NCBI GenBank assembly: GCA_013002625.1
Contig: JABDJE010000183.1
Coordinates: 1 to 14,418, forward strand
Length of the DNA stretch: 14,418 nt
Source of the DNA: Saprospiraceae bacterium
GTDB lineage: Bacteria > Bacteroidota > Bacteroidia > Chitinophagales > Saprospiraceae
Direction: 5' to 3'
The notes beneath the pieces were generated by a model. That model was not told where the DNA came from, did not search any database, and saw only the letters and a program-made list of their open reading frames with translations. Made by a program: the position numbers and the translations under genes. Below are positions 1 through 7,203 of the stretch, piece after piece (within the stretch, counting starts at the first letter, position 1; each line of letters starts with the position of its first letter).

Positions 1-573
1 AAGATAGTATCCAAGGCGGTTAAAGAAATGTCTGAAGGTGAATTGCTGCAGATAGAAAAGGCACGACGTCTAGACATAGAAGAGGATGTATACTTTGATA
101 TTATACGCCAAAAAACGGCTTCTCTCATTGCCGCGGCATGCAGTGCAGGGGCGGCTTCGGTAACCAAGGATGAAACTATTATTGCTCAGATGCATCATTT
201 CGGTGAGACAGTTGGCATTGCATTTCAAATAAAAGATGATTTATTCGATTATGGTGAAGATGCCATTGGAAAGCCTCGCGGAATTGATATTAAAGAAAAG
301 AAGATGACGCTGCCTCTGATCTATGCCTTATCCAAAGCAGATAAATCGGTAAAACGTGGCATTATTAATAAGATAAAGAACAAAAGTACCGATCCCAAAG
401 TGGTAAAAGAGGTGATTGCATTTGTAAAACAAAGTGGCGGATTGGAGTATGCAGAAAAGGTTATGCAATCCTATACGGATAAGGCGATGAAAATCATCGA
501 AGGCTTTCCTGAAGGAGAAATTCAGGCTTCATTAAGAAATTTGGTTAAATATGTTATCGAACGGAAAAAGTAG
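1..573 (+). CDS. Polyprenyl diphosphate synthase, 3' part (partial)
   Basis: This is the C-terminal part of a trans-isoprenyl diphosphate synthase, which condenses isopentenyl diphosphate units into the long prenyl chain used for quinone side chains. The frame is open from base 1, so the gene starts upstream and the Met codon at 28 is internal. The second aspartate-rich motif, DDLFD, which binds Mg-diphosphate in this family, is encoded at 235-249. It is followed by GKPRGIDIKEKKMTLPLIYA, the usual form in Bacteroidota octaprenyl/heptaprenyl synthases. The first aspartate-rich motif (DDVVD type) lies outside the window. Chain length cannot be read from this part. Family assignment is secure; the exact product (IspB-like) is inferred. 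A weak hairpin follows the stop codon. Confidence 0.93.
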   Translation, partial: KIVSKAVKEMSEGELLQIEKARRLDIEEDVYFDIIRQKTASLIAAACSAGAASVTKDETIIAQMHHFGETVGIAFQIKDDLFDYGEDAIGKPRGIDIKEKKMTLPLIYALSKADKSVKRGIINKIKNKSTDPKVVKEVIAFVKQSGGLEYAEKVMQSYTDKAMKIIEGFPEGEIQASLRNLVKYVIERKK

Positions 574-583
574 ATTCTGAAGT

Positions 584-603
584 CCGCCCATGGCGGGTAT
601 TTT
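584..603 (+). terminator. Weak intrinsic terminator after the prenyl synthase gene
   Basis: Eleven bases after the stop codon, CCGCC (584-588) and GGCGG (592-596) form a 5-bp all-GC stem with a CAT loop, followed by GTATTTT. The stem is short and the T run brief, so termination may be partial. It is the only terminator-like structure I could see in the window. Confidence 0.5.
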
Positions 604-649
604 CAAATACAAAATGAATCAGGCTTGAACCTTTTGCCAGTTTTTGTTG

Positions 650-657
650 TCTATTTG
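650..657 (+). promoter_or_regulatory. Possible -7 promoter element for the peroxidase gene
   Basis: TCTATTTG matches the Bacteroidota -7 consensus TAnnTTTG at all defined positions except the second. TTG at 625-627 lies 22 bases upstream and could serve as the -33 element. Weak evidence; it would place the transcript start about 20 bases before the ATG at 681. Confidence 0.3.
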
Positions 658-680
658 TTTTATCAACAAAATAATTTACA

Positions 681-1217
681 ATGAAACTACCGATTTTAAT
701 TTTAACTATGACAACACTATTTATGGCAGATACAGCCACCACAAGCATTCACGATTTTAAGATTCAGGCATTGAACAGCGAAGAAATGATTGACTTCTCA
801 GAATTTAAAGGGAAGAAGATTCTAGTTGTTAATGTGGCATCCAAATGCGGATTCACTAAACAATACAAAGACCTTGAAAAGTTATACAGTATGTATAACG
901 ACAAACTGGTTATTGTAGGTTTTCCATGCAATCAATTCTTGGGTCAGGAGCCAGGTTCAGAGGAGAAAATAGCTGAATTTTGTTCTTCCACCTATGGTGT
1001 GAGTTTTCCGATGACAACCAAAATAAAAGTTAAAGGCAACGATCAGCATCCGATATACAATTTCCTTACTTCCAAAGATCAGAATGGTTTGGATGATTAC
1101 ACTGTAAGTTGGAATTTCAACAAATTCATGTTGGACGAAGAAGGTAAATTGTTGGAATATTATCCTTCAAAGACATTACCGCTAAGTTCAAAAATTACAA
1201 AGCACTTAAGATCTTAA
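681..1217 (+). CDS. Glutathione peroxidase family (Cys-type) thiol peroxidase
   Basis: A 178-residue thioredoxin-fold peroxidase of the GPx/BtuE family, expected to reduce hydrogen peroxide and organic hydroperoxides. The family landmarks are all present. VNVASKCGFT carries the peroxidatic Cys56 in place of selenocysteine, GFPCNQF carries the catalytic Gln85, and WNFNKF carries Trp144-Asn145. Cys101, 45 residues after Cys56 in the helix before SFPM, fits the resolving Cys of thioredoxin-dependent members, so thioredoxin rather than glutathione is the likely reductant (inference). Residues 1-16 form a short hydrophobic stretch that may be a signal peptide, suggesting export, but the n-region is minimal and this is uncertain. 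No Shine-Dalgarno is seen; the upstream bases are A+T-rich. The stop codon TAA (1215-1217) overlaps the stop codon of the convergent gene within the tetramer TTAA. Confidence 0.92.
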   Translation: MKLPILILTMTTLFMADTATTSIHDFKIQALNSEEMIDFSEFKGKKILVVNVASKCGFTKQYKDLEKLYSMYNDKLVIVGFPCNQFLGQEPGSEEKIAEFCSSTYGVSFPMTTKIKVKGNDQHPIYNFLTSKDQNGLDDYTVSWNFNKFMLDEEGKLLEYYPSKTLPLSSKITKHLRS

Positions 1218-2701
1218 TACGTAATCCGAACAAGGTTTAGGTTATAATTTTTTTCACTCGGTACGAGTAGAGAATTAGCACTGACCTGGATTGCGTCTTG
1301 AAAGCGGAGTTTCATATTTTGATATTCCGTACTCAATAAAGAATTACGAGCAATATTGCCAAGTGGATCCATGATATATTCGCTGACAGTATTGCTCTTT
1401 TTTATTTCATCATTATAGATTATGCGCATTCTAGATGGCGTCTTCATCATGAAGAAGGATGAGAATACAGCTTCGTCATCCTGCGAAAATTGCTTTTTAT
1501 ATAGAACCTTGGTCCAATCCTGTTTGTTCTGAGGGCTGATGTTTGAAATTAAGACATCATCATTGTAATAATCTATCCAGCCCCTGCCGCCGTACCCACC
1601 ACCATTGTAAGCATTTCTATTATAGGAATTATTATATGGATTACGCCTGCTGTATTCCCGCGATACTTCTGATACTATTAAGAAGCCGCCATCATTTCTA
1701 TTGATGATTTCTCTGACTTGAATATCGTTAAAGACTTTACTTTTCTTCTTTTTACCTTGAAGCAGGTCATTTTGTAAGCGGTCGTCAAAGTTTAGAAAAT
1801 AAACGATTTCACTTCCGGTTAAGGCATCCAGATTTGTATTGATGTAGTAATAACCCAATACTTCTTTTGCCTTTTTCTCAGAATAGGTCCCGCAAAGAAT
1901 CATTTGGCGATTTGCATTATCTACATCCAGATGATAGTTGTTCCTGTAAAATGTATTGAAATTAAGACGTACATTTTTATACTCTCCTGTAAATGGATCA
2001 AATACCAGAATACGCAGGATGTCATCATTTTCGTCAAGGCCCTCTTCCTTCAAAATAAGAATAAACTCACCTGAATTCAGCAATTTGACCTCTACAAAAT
2101 CATTCCGCAAATCAACATTTTCAACAAAGGCCTTTTGAGCCCACAAAGTTTTTTTGGAGTTATTATCAAAGAGTATAAAGCTTAACCTGTCCTGCGCATC
2201 AAGGGTGTGTAGAAGAATTTTGGATTTGTCCTCACTTTCAACCGTACCGATTCTGCGTCGGACATCCTTTTTATGAATTTTATGAAACACAAATGAATCT
2301 TGCATAACAACGGCTTTATCGTAGCGTTTCATCATGAAGTTCATCGAATCCGCTTCGAAGTATCCATAGACCAATTGAAAGGTTGTATCCAGTCCAAGAA
2401 TGCTGAAAATGTCCACTTTCTTCTTTTCAAAAAAGATTTCAGCAAACTGGGTATGTTCCAGGTTCATATTAAAGACATCCACTTCTTTATTAAAACCTCG
2501 ATCTCTGAAGACAATGATTCTGTCATCCACCTCTCCAAGAATATCATAAGAAAAGTATCCCCTGATTGTTAGTTCAGAACTTATGCTTACTTCTTGGGCA
2601 TGTATGTGCGCGGGAAGTATAAAAATCAGGGCAACGAGGCCAATGAATAATTTTTTAATAGGATTCTCTTTTAATAAATTCCTTGTCAGATAAAAATACA
2701 T
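1214..2701 (-). CDS. Uncharacterized secreted protein with Asn/Tyr/Gly-rich loop
   Basis: A 495-residue protein that I do not recognise. The open frame extends back to 3085, but those extra 128 codons lie antisense to the FTCD coding region and carry no recognisable protein, so I start at the ATG at 2701. From there a signal peptide is evident: Lys11, Lys16 and Lys17, a hydrophobic core at about 18-30, and a likely cleavage after the Ala of HIHA just before Gln36. The mature chain is rich in short alternating hydrophobic/polar stretches that suggest beta structure, possibly a propeller (inference only). A low-complexity loop, NPYNNSYNRNAYNGGGYGG, is encoded at about 1580-1650 and is followed by WIDYYNDD. 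No catalytic motif and no C-terminal sorting domain was seen. The start codon is 28 bp from the divergent FTCD start and the stop overlaps the peroxidase stop. Expected location is periplasm or outer surface. Confidence 0.8.
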   Translation of the reverse strand: MYFYLTRNLLKENPIKKLFIGLVALIFILPAHIHAQEVSISSELTIRGYFSYDILGEVDDRIIVFRDRGFNKEVDVFNMNLEHTQFAEIFFEKKKVDIFSILGLDTTFQLVYGYFEADSMNFMMKRYDKAVVMQDSFVFHKIHKKDVRRRIGTVESEDKSKILLHTLDAQDRLSFILFDNNSKKTLWAQKAFVENVDLRNDFVEVKLLNSGEFILILKEEGLDENDDILRILVFDPFTGEYKNVRLNFNTFYRNNYHLDVDNANRQMILCGTYSEKKAKEVLGYYYINTNLDALTGSEIVYFLNFDDRLQNDLLQGKKKKSKVFNDIQVREIINRNDGGFLIVSEVSREYSRRNPYNNSYNRNAYNGGGYGGRGWIDYYNDDVLISNISPQNKQDWTKVLYKKQFSQDDEAVFSSFFMMKTPSRMRIIYNDEIKKSNTVSEYIMDPLGNIARNSLLSTEYQNMKLRFQDAIQVSANSLLVPSEKNYNLNLVRITY

Positions 2702-2710
2702 ATACTTTTG
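2683..2710 (+). promoter_or_regulatory. Bacteroidota-type promoter for the FTCD gene
   Basis: TACTTTTG at 2703-2710 is a perfect TAnnTTTG -7 element, and TTG at 2683-2685 lies 17 bases upstream as a -33 element, within the spacing known for this phylum. The start codon follows 19 bases after the -7 element, so the 5' leader must be very short. The -33 element lies inside the first codons of the divergent secreted-protein gene. Confidence 0.7.
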
Positions 2711-2729
2711 CGTTAAAATCAAACGAGAA

Positions 2730-4421
2730 ATGTCGGCTAGAAAGTTAATTGAATGTGTTCCTAATTTTAGCGAGGGTGTTAATACTGACATCATTAAGCA
2801 AATTTGTGCTGAAATAGAAACAGTATCAGAAGTAAAATTGTTGGATGTAGATCCCGGGAAAGCTACTAATAGAACGGTAGTGACATTTGTGGGACCACCA
2901 CAATCAGTCTGCGAAGCTGCATTTCTCGCTATTAAAAAAGCCTCCGAGCTTATTGATATGCGACAACACAAGGGCGAACATCCAAGAATGGGAGCCACAG
3001 ATGTGTGTCCCTTGATTCCAATAGCCAACATTTCAATGGAAGAGACCGCTGCTTTTGCCCATGCGCTGGCATCAAGAGTTGGCAATGAGTTGGAAATTCC
3101 GATCTACATGTATGAGTCGGCAGCCACAAAGGCTGATCGTAAAAACCTGTCCGTAGTTCGATCGGGGGAATATGAAGGATTGGAGAATAAGCTCGCTGAT
3201 CCGGCATGGGCACCAGATTATGGGCCAGCTAAATTCAATGCCAAAGCCGGAGCAACTGCCATTGGGGCACGAGATTTTCTTGTGGCGTATAATGTTAACC
3301 TGAATACAACGTCTGTTCGACGTGCCAATGCAGTCGCGTTTGATGTAAGAGAAAATGGACGTGTTAAAAGAGAAGGAAATCCTGTTTCCGGAAAAATTTT
3401 AAGAGATGCAGAGGGAAATGCCTTGCGTGATCCAGGCACTTTGAAGTCGGTCAAAGCTATTGGTTGGTTCATTGAGGAATACGGTATTGCACAGATCTCC
3501 ATGAACCTCACCGATATAAAAGTGACATCCTTGCACAAGGCCTTTGAAGAAGTGCGTGCCTCTGCCAACAAAAGAGGGCTGAGGGTCACGGGTTCTGAGT
3601 TGGTCGGATTGGTACCTAAAAAAGTCATGATTGATGCTGGAAAATATTTTCTTACGCAGCAGCATCGTTCACTAGGGATATCCGAAGAGCAAATTATTCA
3701 TATAGCTGTTAAATCCCTGGGTCTGGACGAGCTAAAACCATTTGACCCCAAAAAGAAAATTATTGAATACCTATTGGAAGAGGACAATCAGCGGCCTCTT
3801 GTCAATATGACACTTACGAATTTCGCCAATGAGACCGCTTCGGAAAGCCCAGCACCAGGAGGCGGAAGTATTGCAGCCTATGTTGGCGCGCTAGGCGTAG
3901 CGCTGGGAACAATGGTAGCCAACCTTTCTGCTCATAAAAGAGGCTGGGATGATAAATGGGAATTTTATTCTGAATACGCTGAGAAAGGTCAGGCACTCAA
4001 GGATAAATTATTGTTTCTGGTTGATGAAGATACGCAAGCCTTCAATGGTATCTTAAATGCCATCCGAATGCCTAAGGGTACAGAAGAAGAAAAACGTGCA
4101 CGCAAAGAAGCCCTCAGCTCGGCAACGCGCTACGCAATTAATATCCCTTTGGATATTATGAAAACTGCAGTTGAGGCATTTCCCATCTGTAAGATGATGG
4201 CCGAAAAAGGCCTTCAGGCTTCACTTTCCGATGCGGCAGTTGGAGCTTTTTGTGCGTATACATCAGTCTATGGTGCCTACCTTAATGTCATGATCAATTG
4301 TAAGGATTACGATGATGCAGACTTTGTGGAAAACACAATCAAGGAAGCAAAAGACATTCTTTCAAAAGCTCAATCCGAACGGGATGTTATTCTCAGAACT
4401 GTAGAACAAGTGCTTCAATAA
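2730..4421 (+). CDS. ftcD: Bifunctional glutamate formimidoyltransferase / formimidoyl-THF cyclodeaminase
   Basis: A 563-residue fused enzyme of histidine degradation and one-carbon metabolism. The N-terminal half transfers the formimino group from formiminoglutamate to tetrahydrofolate. The C-terminal half releases ammonia to give 5,10-methenyl-THF. Residues 7-17 read IECVPNFSEGV, the family start, and HKGEHPRMGATDVCP places the expected catalytic His at residue 84 (His82 of mammalian FTCD). GSELVGLVPKK closes the transferase region. The cyclodeaminase domain begins near 360 and carries its glycine-rich loop SPAPGGGSIAAYVGALG (373-389). About 20 residues (near 212-235) are extra compared with the mammalian enzyme and account for its greater length. 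No other histidine-utilisation gene (hutH, hutU, hutI) is in the window. The next gene starts 53 bp downstream on the same strand, so co-transcription is possible. Confidence 0.96.
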   Translation: MSARKLIECVPNFSEGVNTDIIKQICAEIETVSEVKLLDVDPGKATNRTVVTFVGPPQSVCEAAFLAIKKASELIDMRQHKGEHPRMGATDVCPLIPIANISMEETAAFAHALASRVGNELEIPIYMYESAATKADRKNLSVVRSGEYEGLENKLADPAWAPDYGPAKFNAKAGATAIGARDFLVAYNVNLNTTSVRRANAVAFDVRENGRVKREGNPVSGKILRDAEGNALRDPGTLKSVKAIGWFIEEYGIAQISMNLTDIKVTSLHKAFEEVRASANKRGLRVTGSELVGLVPKKVMIDAGKYFLTQQHRSLGISEEQIIHIAVKSLGLDELKPFDPKKKIIEYLLEEDNQRPLVNMTLTNFANETASESPAPGGGSIAAYVGALGVALGTMVANLSAHKRGWDDKWEFYSEYAEKGQALKDKLLFLVDEDTQAFNGILNAIRMPKGTEEEKRARKEALSSATRYAINIPLDIMKTAVEAFPICKMMAEKGLQASLSDAAVGAFCAYTSVYGAYLNVMINCKDYDDADFVENTIKEAKDILSKAQSERDVILRTVEQVLQ

Positions 4422-4436
4422 TTAATAAATAGCCAG

Positions 4437-4475
4437 TATCTTAAGCCACCAATGTAAGGTCAAAGCTTTAAGATA
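4437..4475 (+). promoter_or_regulatory. Inverted repeat reaching the start codon of the PycTM gene
   Basis: TATCTTAAGC (4437-4446) is the reverse complement of GCTTTAAGATA (4465-4475) apart from one unpaired T. This gives a 10-bp stem around an 18-base loop. The right arm ends with the A of the ATG at 4475, so in RNA the stem would occupy the ribosome-binding area and touch the start codon. In DNA it could equally be an operator. There is no T run, so it is not a typical intrinsic terminator for the FTCD gene. Function is inferred from position only. Confidence 0.5.
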
Positions 4476-5743
4476 TGGACTCAATTGTAGAAAAGGCTGA
4501 ATTATATGTTTCGGGTATTATTTCGAATGAGTTTTCGGATAGATTGACATTTCATGATATAGGTCAGCAATATAGACTTATTGATACCATTCATAAAATA
4601 GCCTTGGCAGAAGACGTATCGGAAGCAGAAAAAGAAATTATTTTACTTGCGGGTTGGTTTGTACACATCGGATTAAAAAACATAGATGATTTCACCAGGC
4701 CAAAGTCTTATTCAGATTTTTTCAACAAGCGCTTACACTTCAGTATTGAGTCTGCGAATCAATTTCTTGATCAAAATAGTTACCCCCTTGAAAAGGCTAA
4801 AGAAGTTATAAGTTTACTGCAGGAGGTTAAAGCTGATAATACCGAGCAAAAAAGCCTTGCCGCTCAGATTCTGGATGATGCCATCCATTCTGATTTCGGA
4901 GACAGCAAAGCCAAAAAAAGAATGCGTAGATACTATGAAGAGCTGCTGTTGTGTCATGTTGAAGAAGCGAGTCAAAACGATTTTTATGATTTGACAATTA
5001 AAATGCTGACGCAACATAACTATCACACGGATTATGCCATCCGTAATCTCAGACCCAATAAAGAAGCATTAATTGCGCGACTCCTCAAGGAGCAGAGAGA
5101 CATACAAAAGAAGGGTGATGCCGTCATAAGAGCGGAATTAGATATTGATGAACAAGAGCTCAAACTACTCAAGAAAAAATTAAAAGGGGTACAAGGCAGA
5201 GATAACCGCGGCATCCAAACATTGTTTCGGACCACCTCCAGGAATCATTACACGTTAAGTGAAATGGTAGACAGGAAAGCCAATATTATGATCTCTGTCA
5301 ATGCGATTATAATGTCCATTTTCATCGGTAATTTTATCGCCAATGATTTAAGCTTTAGTATACATAATTTGCCCATTCTCATCATACTCATTGCAGGACC
5401 GGTTTCTATTTTCTTTTCAATTAATGCCATTCGTCCAGAACTCACCCACGGCTCCTTTACGGAAGGTGATATCCGTGGCAAGAAAGGCAATCTCCTGTAT
5501 TTTGGAAACTTCCATAATATGTCACTCAAAGAGTACGAGTGGGGTATGTTACAGATGTTAAGTGATCAGGATTTTTTGTACAGCACGATGATAAAGGATA
5601 TTTATTTCTTGGGTGTCACCCTTGATAAAAAGTATCGCATGATCCGAAAGTCATTATTCATTTTTATGGTCGGATTGCTTACGGCTGTCATTCTTTTTTT
5701 AATCATCGCCGCTATGGGTGAACTACATTTAATCGGCAGTTAG
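4475..5743 (+). CDS. PycTM (Pycsar-effector-like) membrane protein with degenerate HD domain
   Basis: A 422-residue protein of two parts. Residues 1-205 follow the layout of HD-domain proteins (F-H-D at 26-28, a helix ending AGWFVHIGL at 59-67, ILDDAIHSDFG at 132-142, LTQHNYHTDYA at 178-188). The expected metal-binding WFHD reads WFVH, and the second His of the opening motif is Gln31, so hydrolase activity is doubtful. A charged, probably coiled helix spans 205-240. Residues 250-422 resemble the PycTM domain of Pycsar effectors (formerly DUF5706): TLFRTTSRNHYTLSEMVDRK, then membrane segments at about 271-288 and 299-317, a cytoplasmic stretch, and a third segment at 393-414. In Pycsar defence, such proteins respond to cCMP or cUMP and damage the membrane. 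No cyclase gene is nearby, so a defence role here is inference; a housekeeping signalling or stress role is equally open. The stop is one base before the next start. Confidence 0.78.
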   Translation: MDSIVEKAELYVSGIISNEFSDRLTFHDIGQQYRLIDTIHKIALAEDVSEAEKEIILLAGWFVHIGLKNIDDFTRPKSYSDFFNKRLHFSIESANQFLDQNSYPLEKAKEVISLLQEVKADNTEQKSLAAQILDDAIHSDFGDSKAKKRMRRYYEELLLCHVEEASQNDFYDLTIKMLTQHNYHTDYAIRNLRPNKEALIARLLKEQRDIQKKGDAVIRAELDIDEQELKLLKKKLKGVQGRDNRGIQTLFRTTSRNHYTLSEMVDRKANIMISVNAIIMSIFIGNFIANDLSFSIHNLPILIILIAGPVSIFFSINAIRPELTHGSFTEGDIRGKKGNLLYFGNFHNMSLKEYEWGMLQMLSDQDFLYSTMIKDIYFLGVTLDKKYRMIRKSLFIFMVGLLTAVILFLIIAAMGELHLIGS

Positions 5744-5744
5744 A

Positions 5745-6104
5745 ATGAATTATGAGCTATTTCTGGATGGTCTCCATCAGAACCAACAGTTGCTGATTGA
5801 GATAATAAATCAGCAATTGCTTTCCTTTCCTGAGATTACAAGGAAGATGCGTTATAAAATTCCATTCTATGATTATAAGTCCTGGATTTGCTACTTAAAT
5901 CCGGTCAAGCCCGATAAGGTTGAAATGTGCTACTTCAGGGGAAAACAATTGTCGAATGTCCAGGGCTTGTTGGAAGACAGAGGACGTAAGCTCGTATCTG
6001 GTGTCATGCTGGAAGATCCGCGAAATTTGCCGATGGAAGCCTTGCTGGATATTTTTGCAGAGGCTGTCATTCTGGATGAGGAAGTGAATAAAAAGAAATC
6101 TTAG
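5745..6104 (+). CDS. DUF1801 family protein (YdhG-like)
   Basis: A small soluble protein of 119 residues without a signal peptide. It shows the DUF1801 pattern: a helix ending in LLSFPEI, then TRKMRYKIPFYDYKSWICYL (32-51), a strand with MCYFRGKQL (61-69), and the GLLEDRGRKLVSGVML stretch (74-89) before a C-terminal helix. The family has a compact alpha/beta fold, and its biochemical function is not established. The start codon is one base after the stop of the PycTM gene, so the two are almost certainly co-transcribed and probably translationally coupled. A functional link between them is possible but unproven. The TAG stop overlaps the stop codon of the convergent DUF2480 gene in the tetramer TTAG (6101-6104). 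Confidence 0.85.
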   Translation: MNYELFLDGLHQNQQLLIEIINQQLLSFPEITRKMRYKIPFYDYKSWICYLNPVKPDKVEMCYFRGKQLSNVQGLLEDRGRKLVSGVMLEDPRNLPMEALLDIFAEAVILDEEVNKKKS

Positions 6105-6634
6105 CTGCGCTTGCTCAAATCTCTTGGTCTCTTAAATATTGGTACAGTAGAACAAGGTTCGCCATACATAATGCTTTGCGCAAATGGCTTCAATTTATGG
6201 GTAGCCTCTGCATAGGCAGATGCAGGTACAGGCTTGTTACTGCACCCTTTGATGACAACCCTGTCTTCCTGATAACTAGAGAAGTCGAGATCTTTTAAGA
6301 CCTTTTGATAATGCAATTTTAAATACTCTTCTTTTGTCCCTTGAAATACTTCTGAGGCTACACCAGATAGATAAGCACTTACCAACATATAGGCCCATAC
6401 TGGAATGATGGCCTGAGTTGAGTTAAAGACAACGACTATTTTGTTTTGGTAAATACTCCAATCCAGGGCTTTTAACGCACTGCGAAAATCCTTTTCTTTC
6501 AGAATCAACTCCTTGAACAGGTAAGGCTTGAGGTCGAATGCAATAAGCTCCTCTTGAGGATAATAGTCTTCAAGATTTAAGACTTTTATACCGCTGTTGG
6601 CCACTCTGTTAATTAATGGTTTGTCTGTTGTCAT
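6101..6634 (-). CDS. DUF2480 family protein
   Basis: A 177-residue cytoplasmic protein of a family found mainly in Bacteroidota, with no known function. Its recognisable blocks are INRVANSGIKVLNLEDYYP (8-26), KEKDFR (46-51), DWSIY (58-62), PVWAYML (78-84), VVIKGCSNKPVP (126-137) and SIMYGEPCSTVPI (154-166). The conserved Cys131 and Cys161 and the glycine-rich context are suggestive of a ligand or metal site, but this is a guess. It is the last gene of a three-gene minus-strand operon. Its ATG (6634-6632) overlaps the stop of scpB as ATGA, which supports translational coupling and fixes the start. Length is as usual for the family as I know it. Confidence 0.88.
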   Translation of the reverse strand: MTTDKPLINRVANSGIKVLNLEDYYPQEELIAFDLKPYLFKELILKEKDFRSALKALDWSIYQNKIVVVFNSTQAIIPVWAYMLVSAYLSGVASEVFQGTKEEYLKLHYQKVLKDLDFSSYQEDRVVIKGCSNKPVPASAYAEATHKLKPFAQSIMYGEPCSTVPIFKRPRDLSKRS

Positions 6635-7203
6635 TCTTCTTCCTTTAGACCGATGGCATTTTCCTCTTGTTCAAATTCTTTAAGCTTCGGTAACTCATTA
6701 AGGCTTTTAAGGCCAAAATGGTTCATAAACTTCTCTGTTGTAGAATAGAGTAATGGTCTTCCGGGGCCATCCTCCCTTCCTGTTATTTCAACAAGTTCCT
6801 TGTCTAAAAGTTTCTGAATACTATAGTCACAATTAACACCACGAATGGATTCTATAGTGGTTTTGGTAGCGGGTTGCTTGTAGGAGACTATGGCAAGTGT
6901 CTCCAACGCAGCGCGTGATAATTTTTTCTTAGACTCCAGTTTTAAATGCTCTGCTATCAATGGATAATAGGCTCCCTTGGTCATAAACTGGAACCCGTTG
7001 GCAATCTCAATTATTTCAAAGGAGTGGACGTCGGATTGATATTTTTCCTTCAGCTGATCGATGGCATTCTGCACTTCTTGTGCTTTGATTTTCTGTCCCA
7101 AATAGGCGGTCAGACTCGCACAAATATCTTTTAATGTAATGGCTTTTCCTGAAGCAAAAATCAGGCTTTCAACATACAATACAAGGTTTTCCAATTGTAT
7201 CAA
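6631..7203 (-). CDS. scpB: Segregation and condensation protein B
   Basis: ScpB is the accessory subunit that joins ScpA and SMC in the bacterial condensin complex, needed for chromosome compaction and segregation. The 190-residue product has the two winged-helix domains of the family. Diagnostic stretches are LSRAALETLAIVSYKQP (95-111), IRGVN (120-124), GREDGPGRPLLYSTT (142-156) and FGLKSLNELP (163-172), followed by an acidic tail. The start at 7203 is a TTG codon, and it is supported by the overlap TTGA with the stop of the upstream gene. The next possible in-frame starts are further TTG codons a few residues on, and no ATG is near. scpA is not in the window. Co-expression with DUF2480 is implied by the 4-bp overlap at its 3' end. 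Confidence 0.94.
   Translation of the reverse strand: MIQLENLVLYVESLIFASGKAITLKDICASLTAYLGQKIKAQEVQNAIDQLKEKYQSDVHSFEIIEIANGFQFMTKGAYYPLIAEHLKLESKKKLSRAALETLAIVSYKQPATKTTIESIRGVNCDYSIQKLLDKELVEITGREDGPGRPLLYSTTEKFMNHFGLKSLNELPKLKEFEQEENAIGLKEEE

Noticed and set aside
2300..2572. A plus-strand open frame inside the secreted-protein gene
   Set aside because: Antisense to a longer frame with a signal peptide, and no coding character of its own.
2702..3085. A 128-codon N-terminal extension of the secreted-protein reading frame
   Set aside because: It is antisense to the well-supported FTCD coding region, and starting at 2701 gives a clear signal peptide.
3218..3628. A 136-codon minus-strand open frame inside the FTCD gene
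   Set aside because: It lies wholly within a secure coding region and its protein has no recognisable features; it is a shadow frame, as are those at 2950-3213, 3399-3665 and 3814-3996.
5248..5529. Minus-strand frame of 93 codons opposite the PycTM membrane segments
   Set aside because: Mirrors the hydrophobic coding on the other strand and shows no independent support.
4475..6104. A complete Pycsar defence system
   Set aside because: Only the effector-like protein is present. No nucleotide cyclase domain was found in any neighbouring product, so a complete system cannot be claimed.
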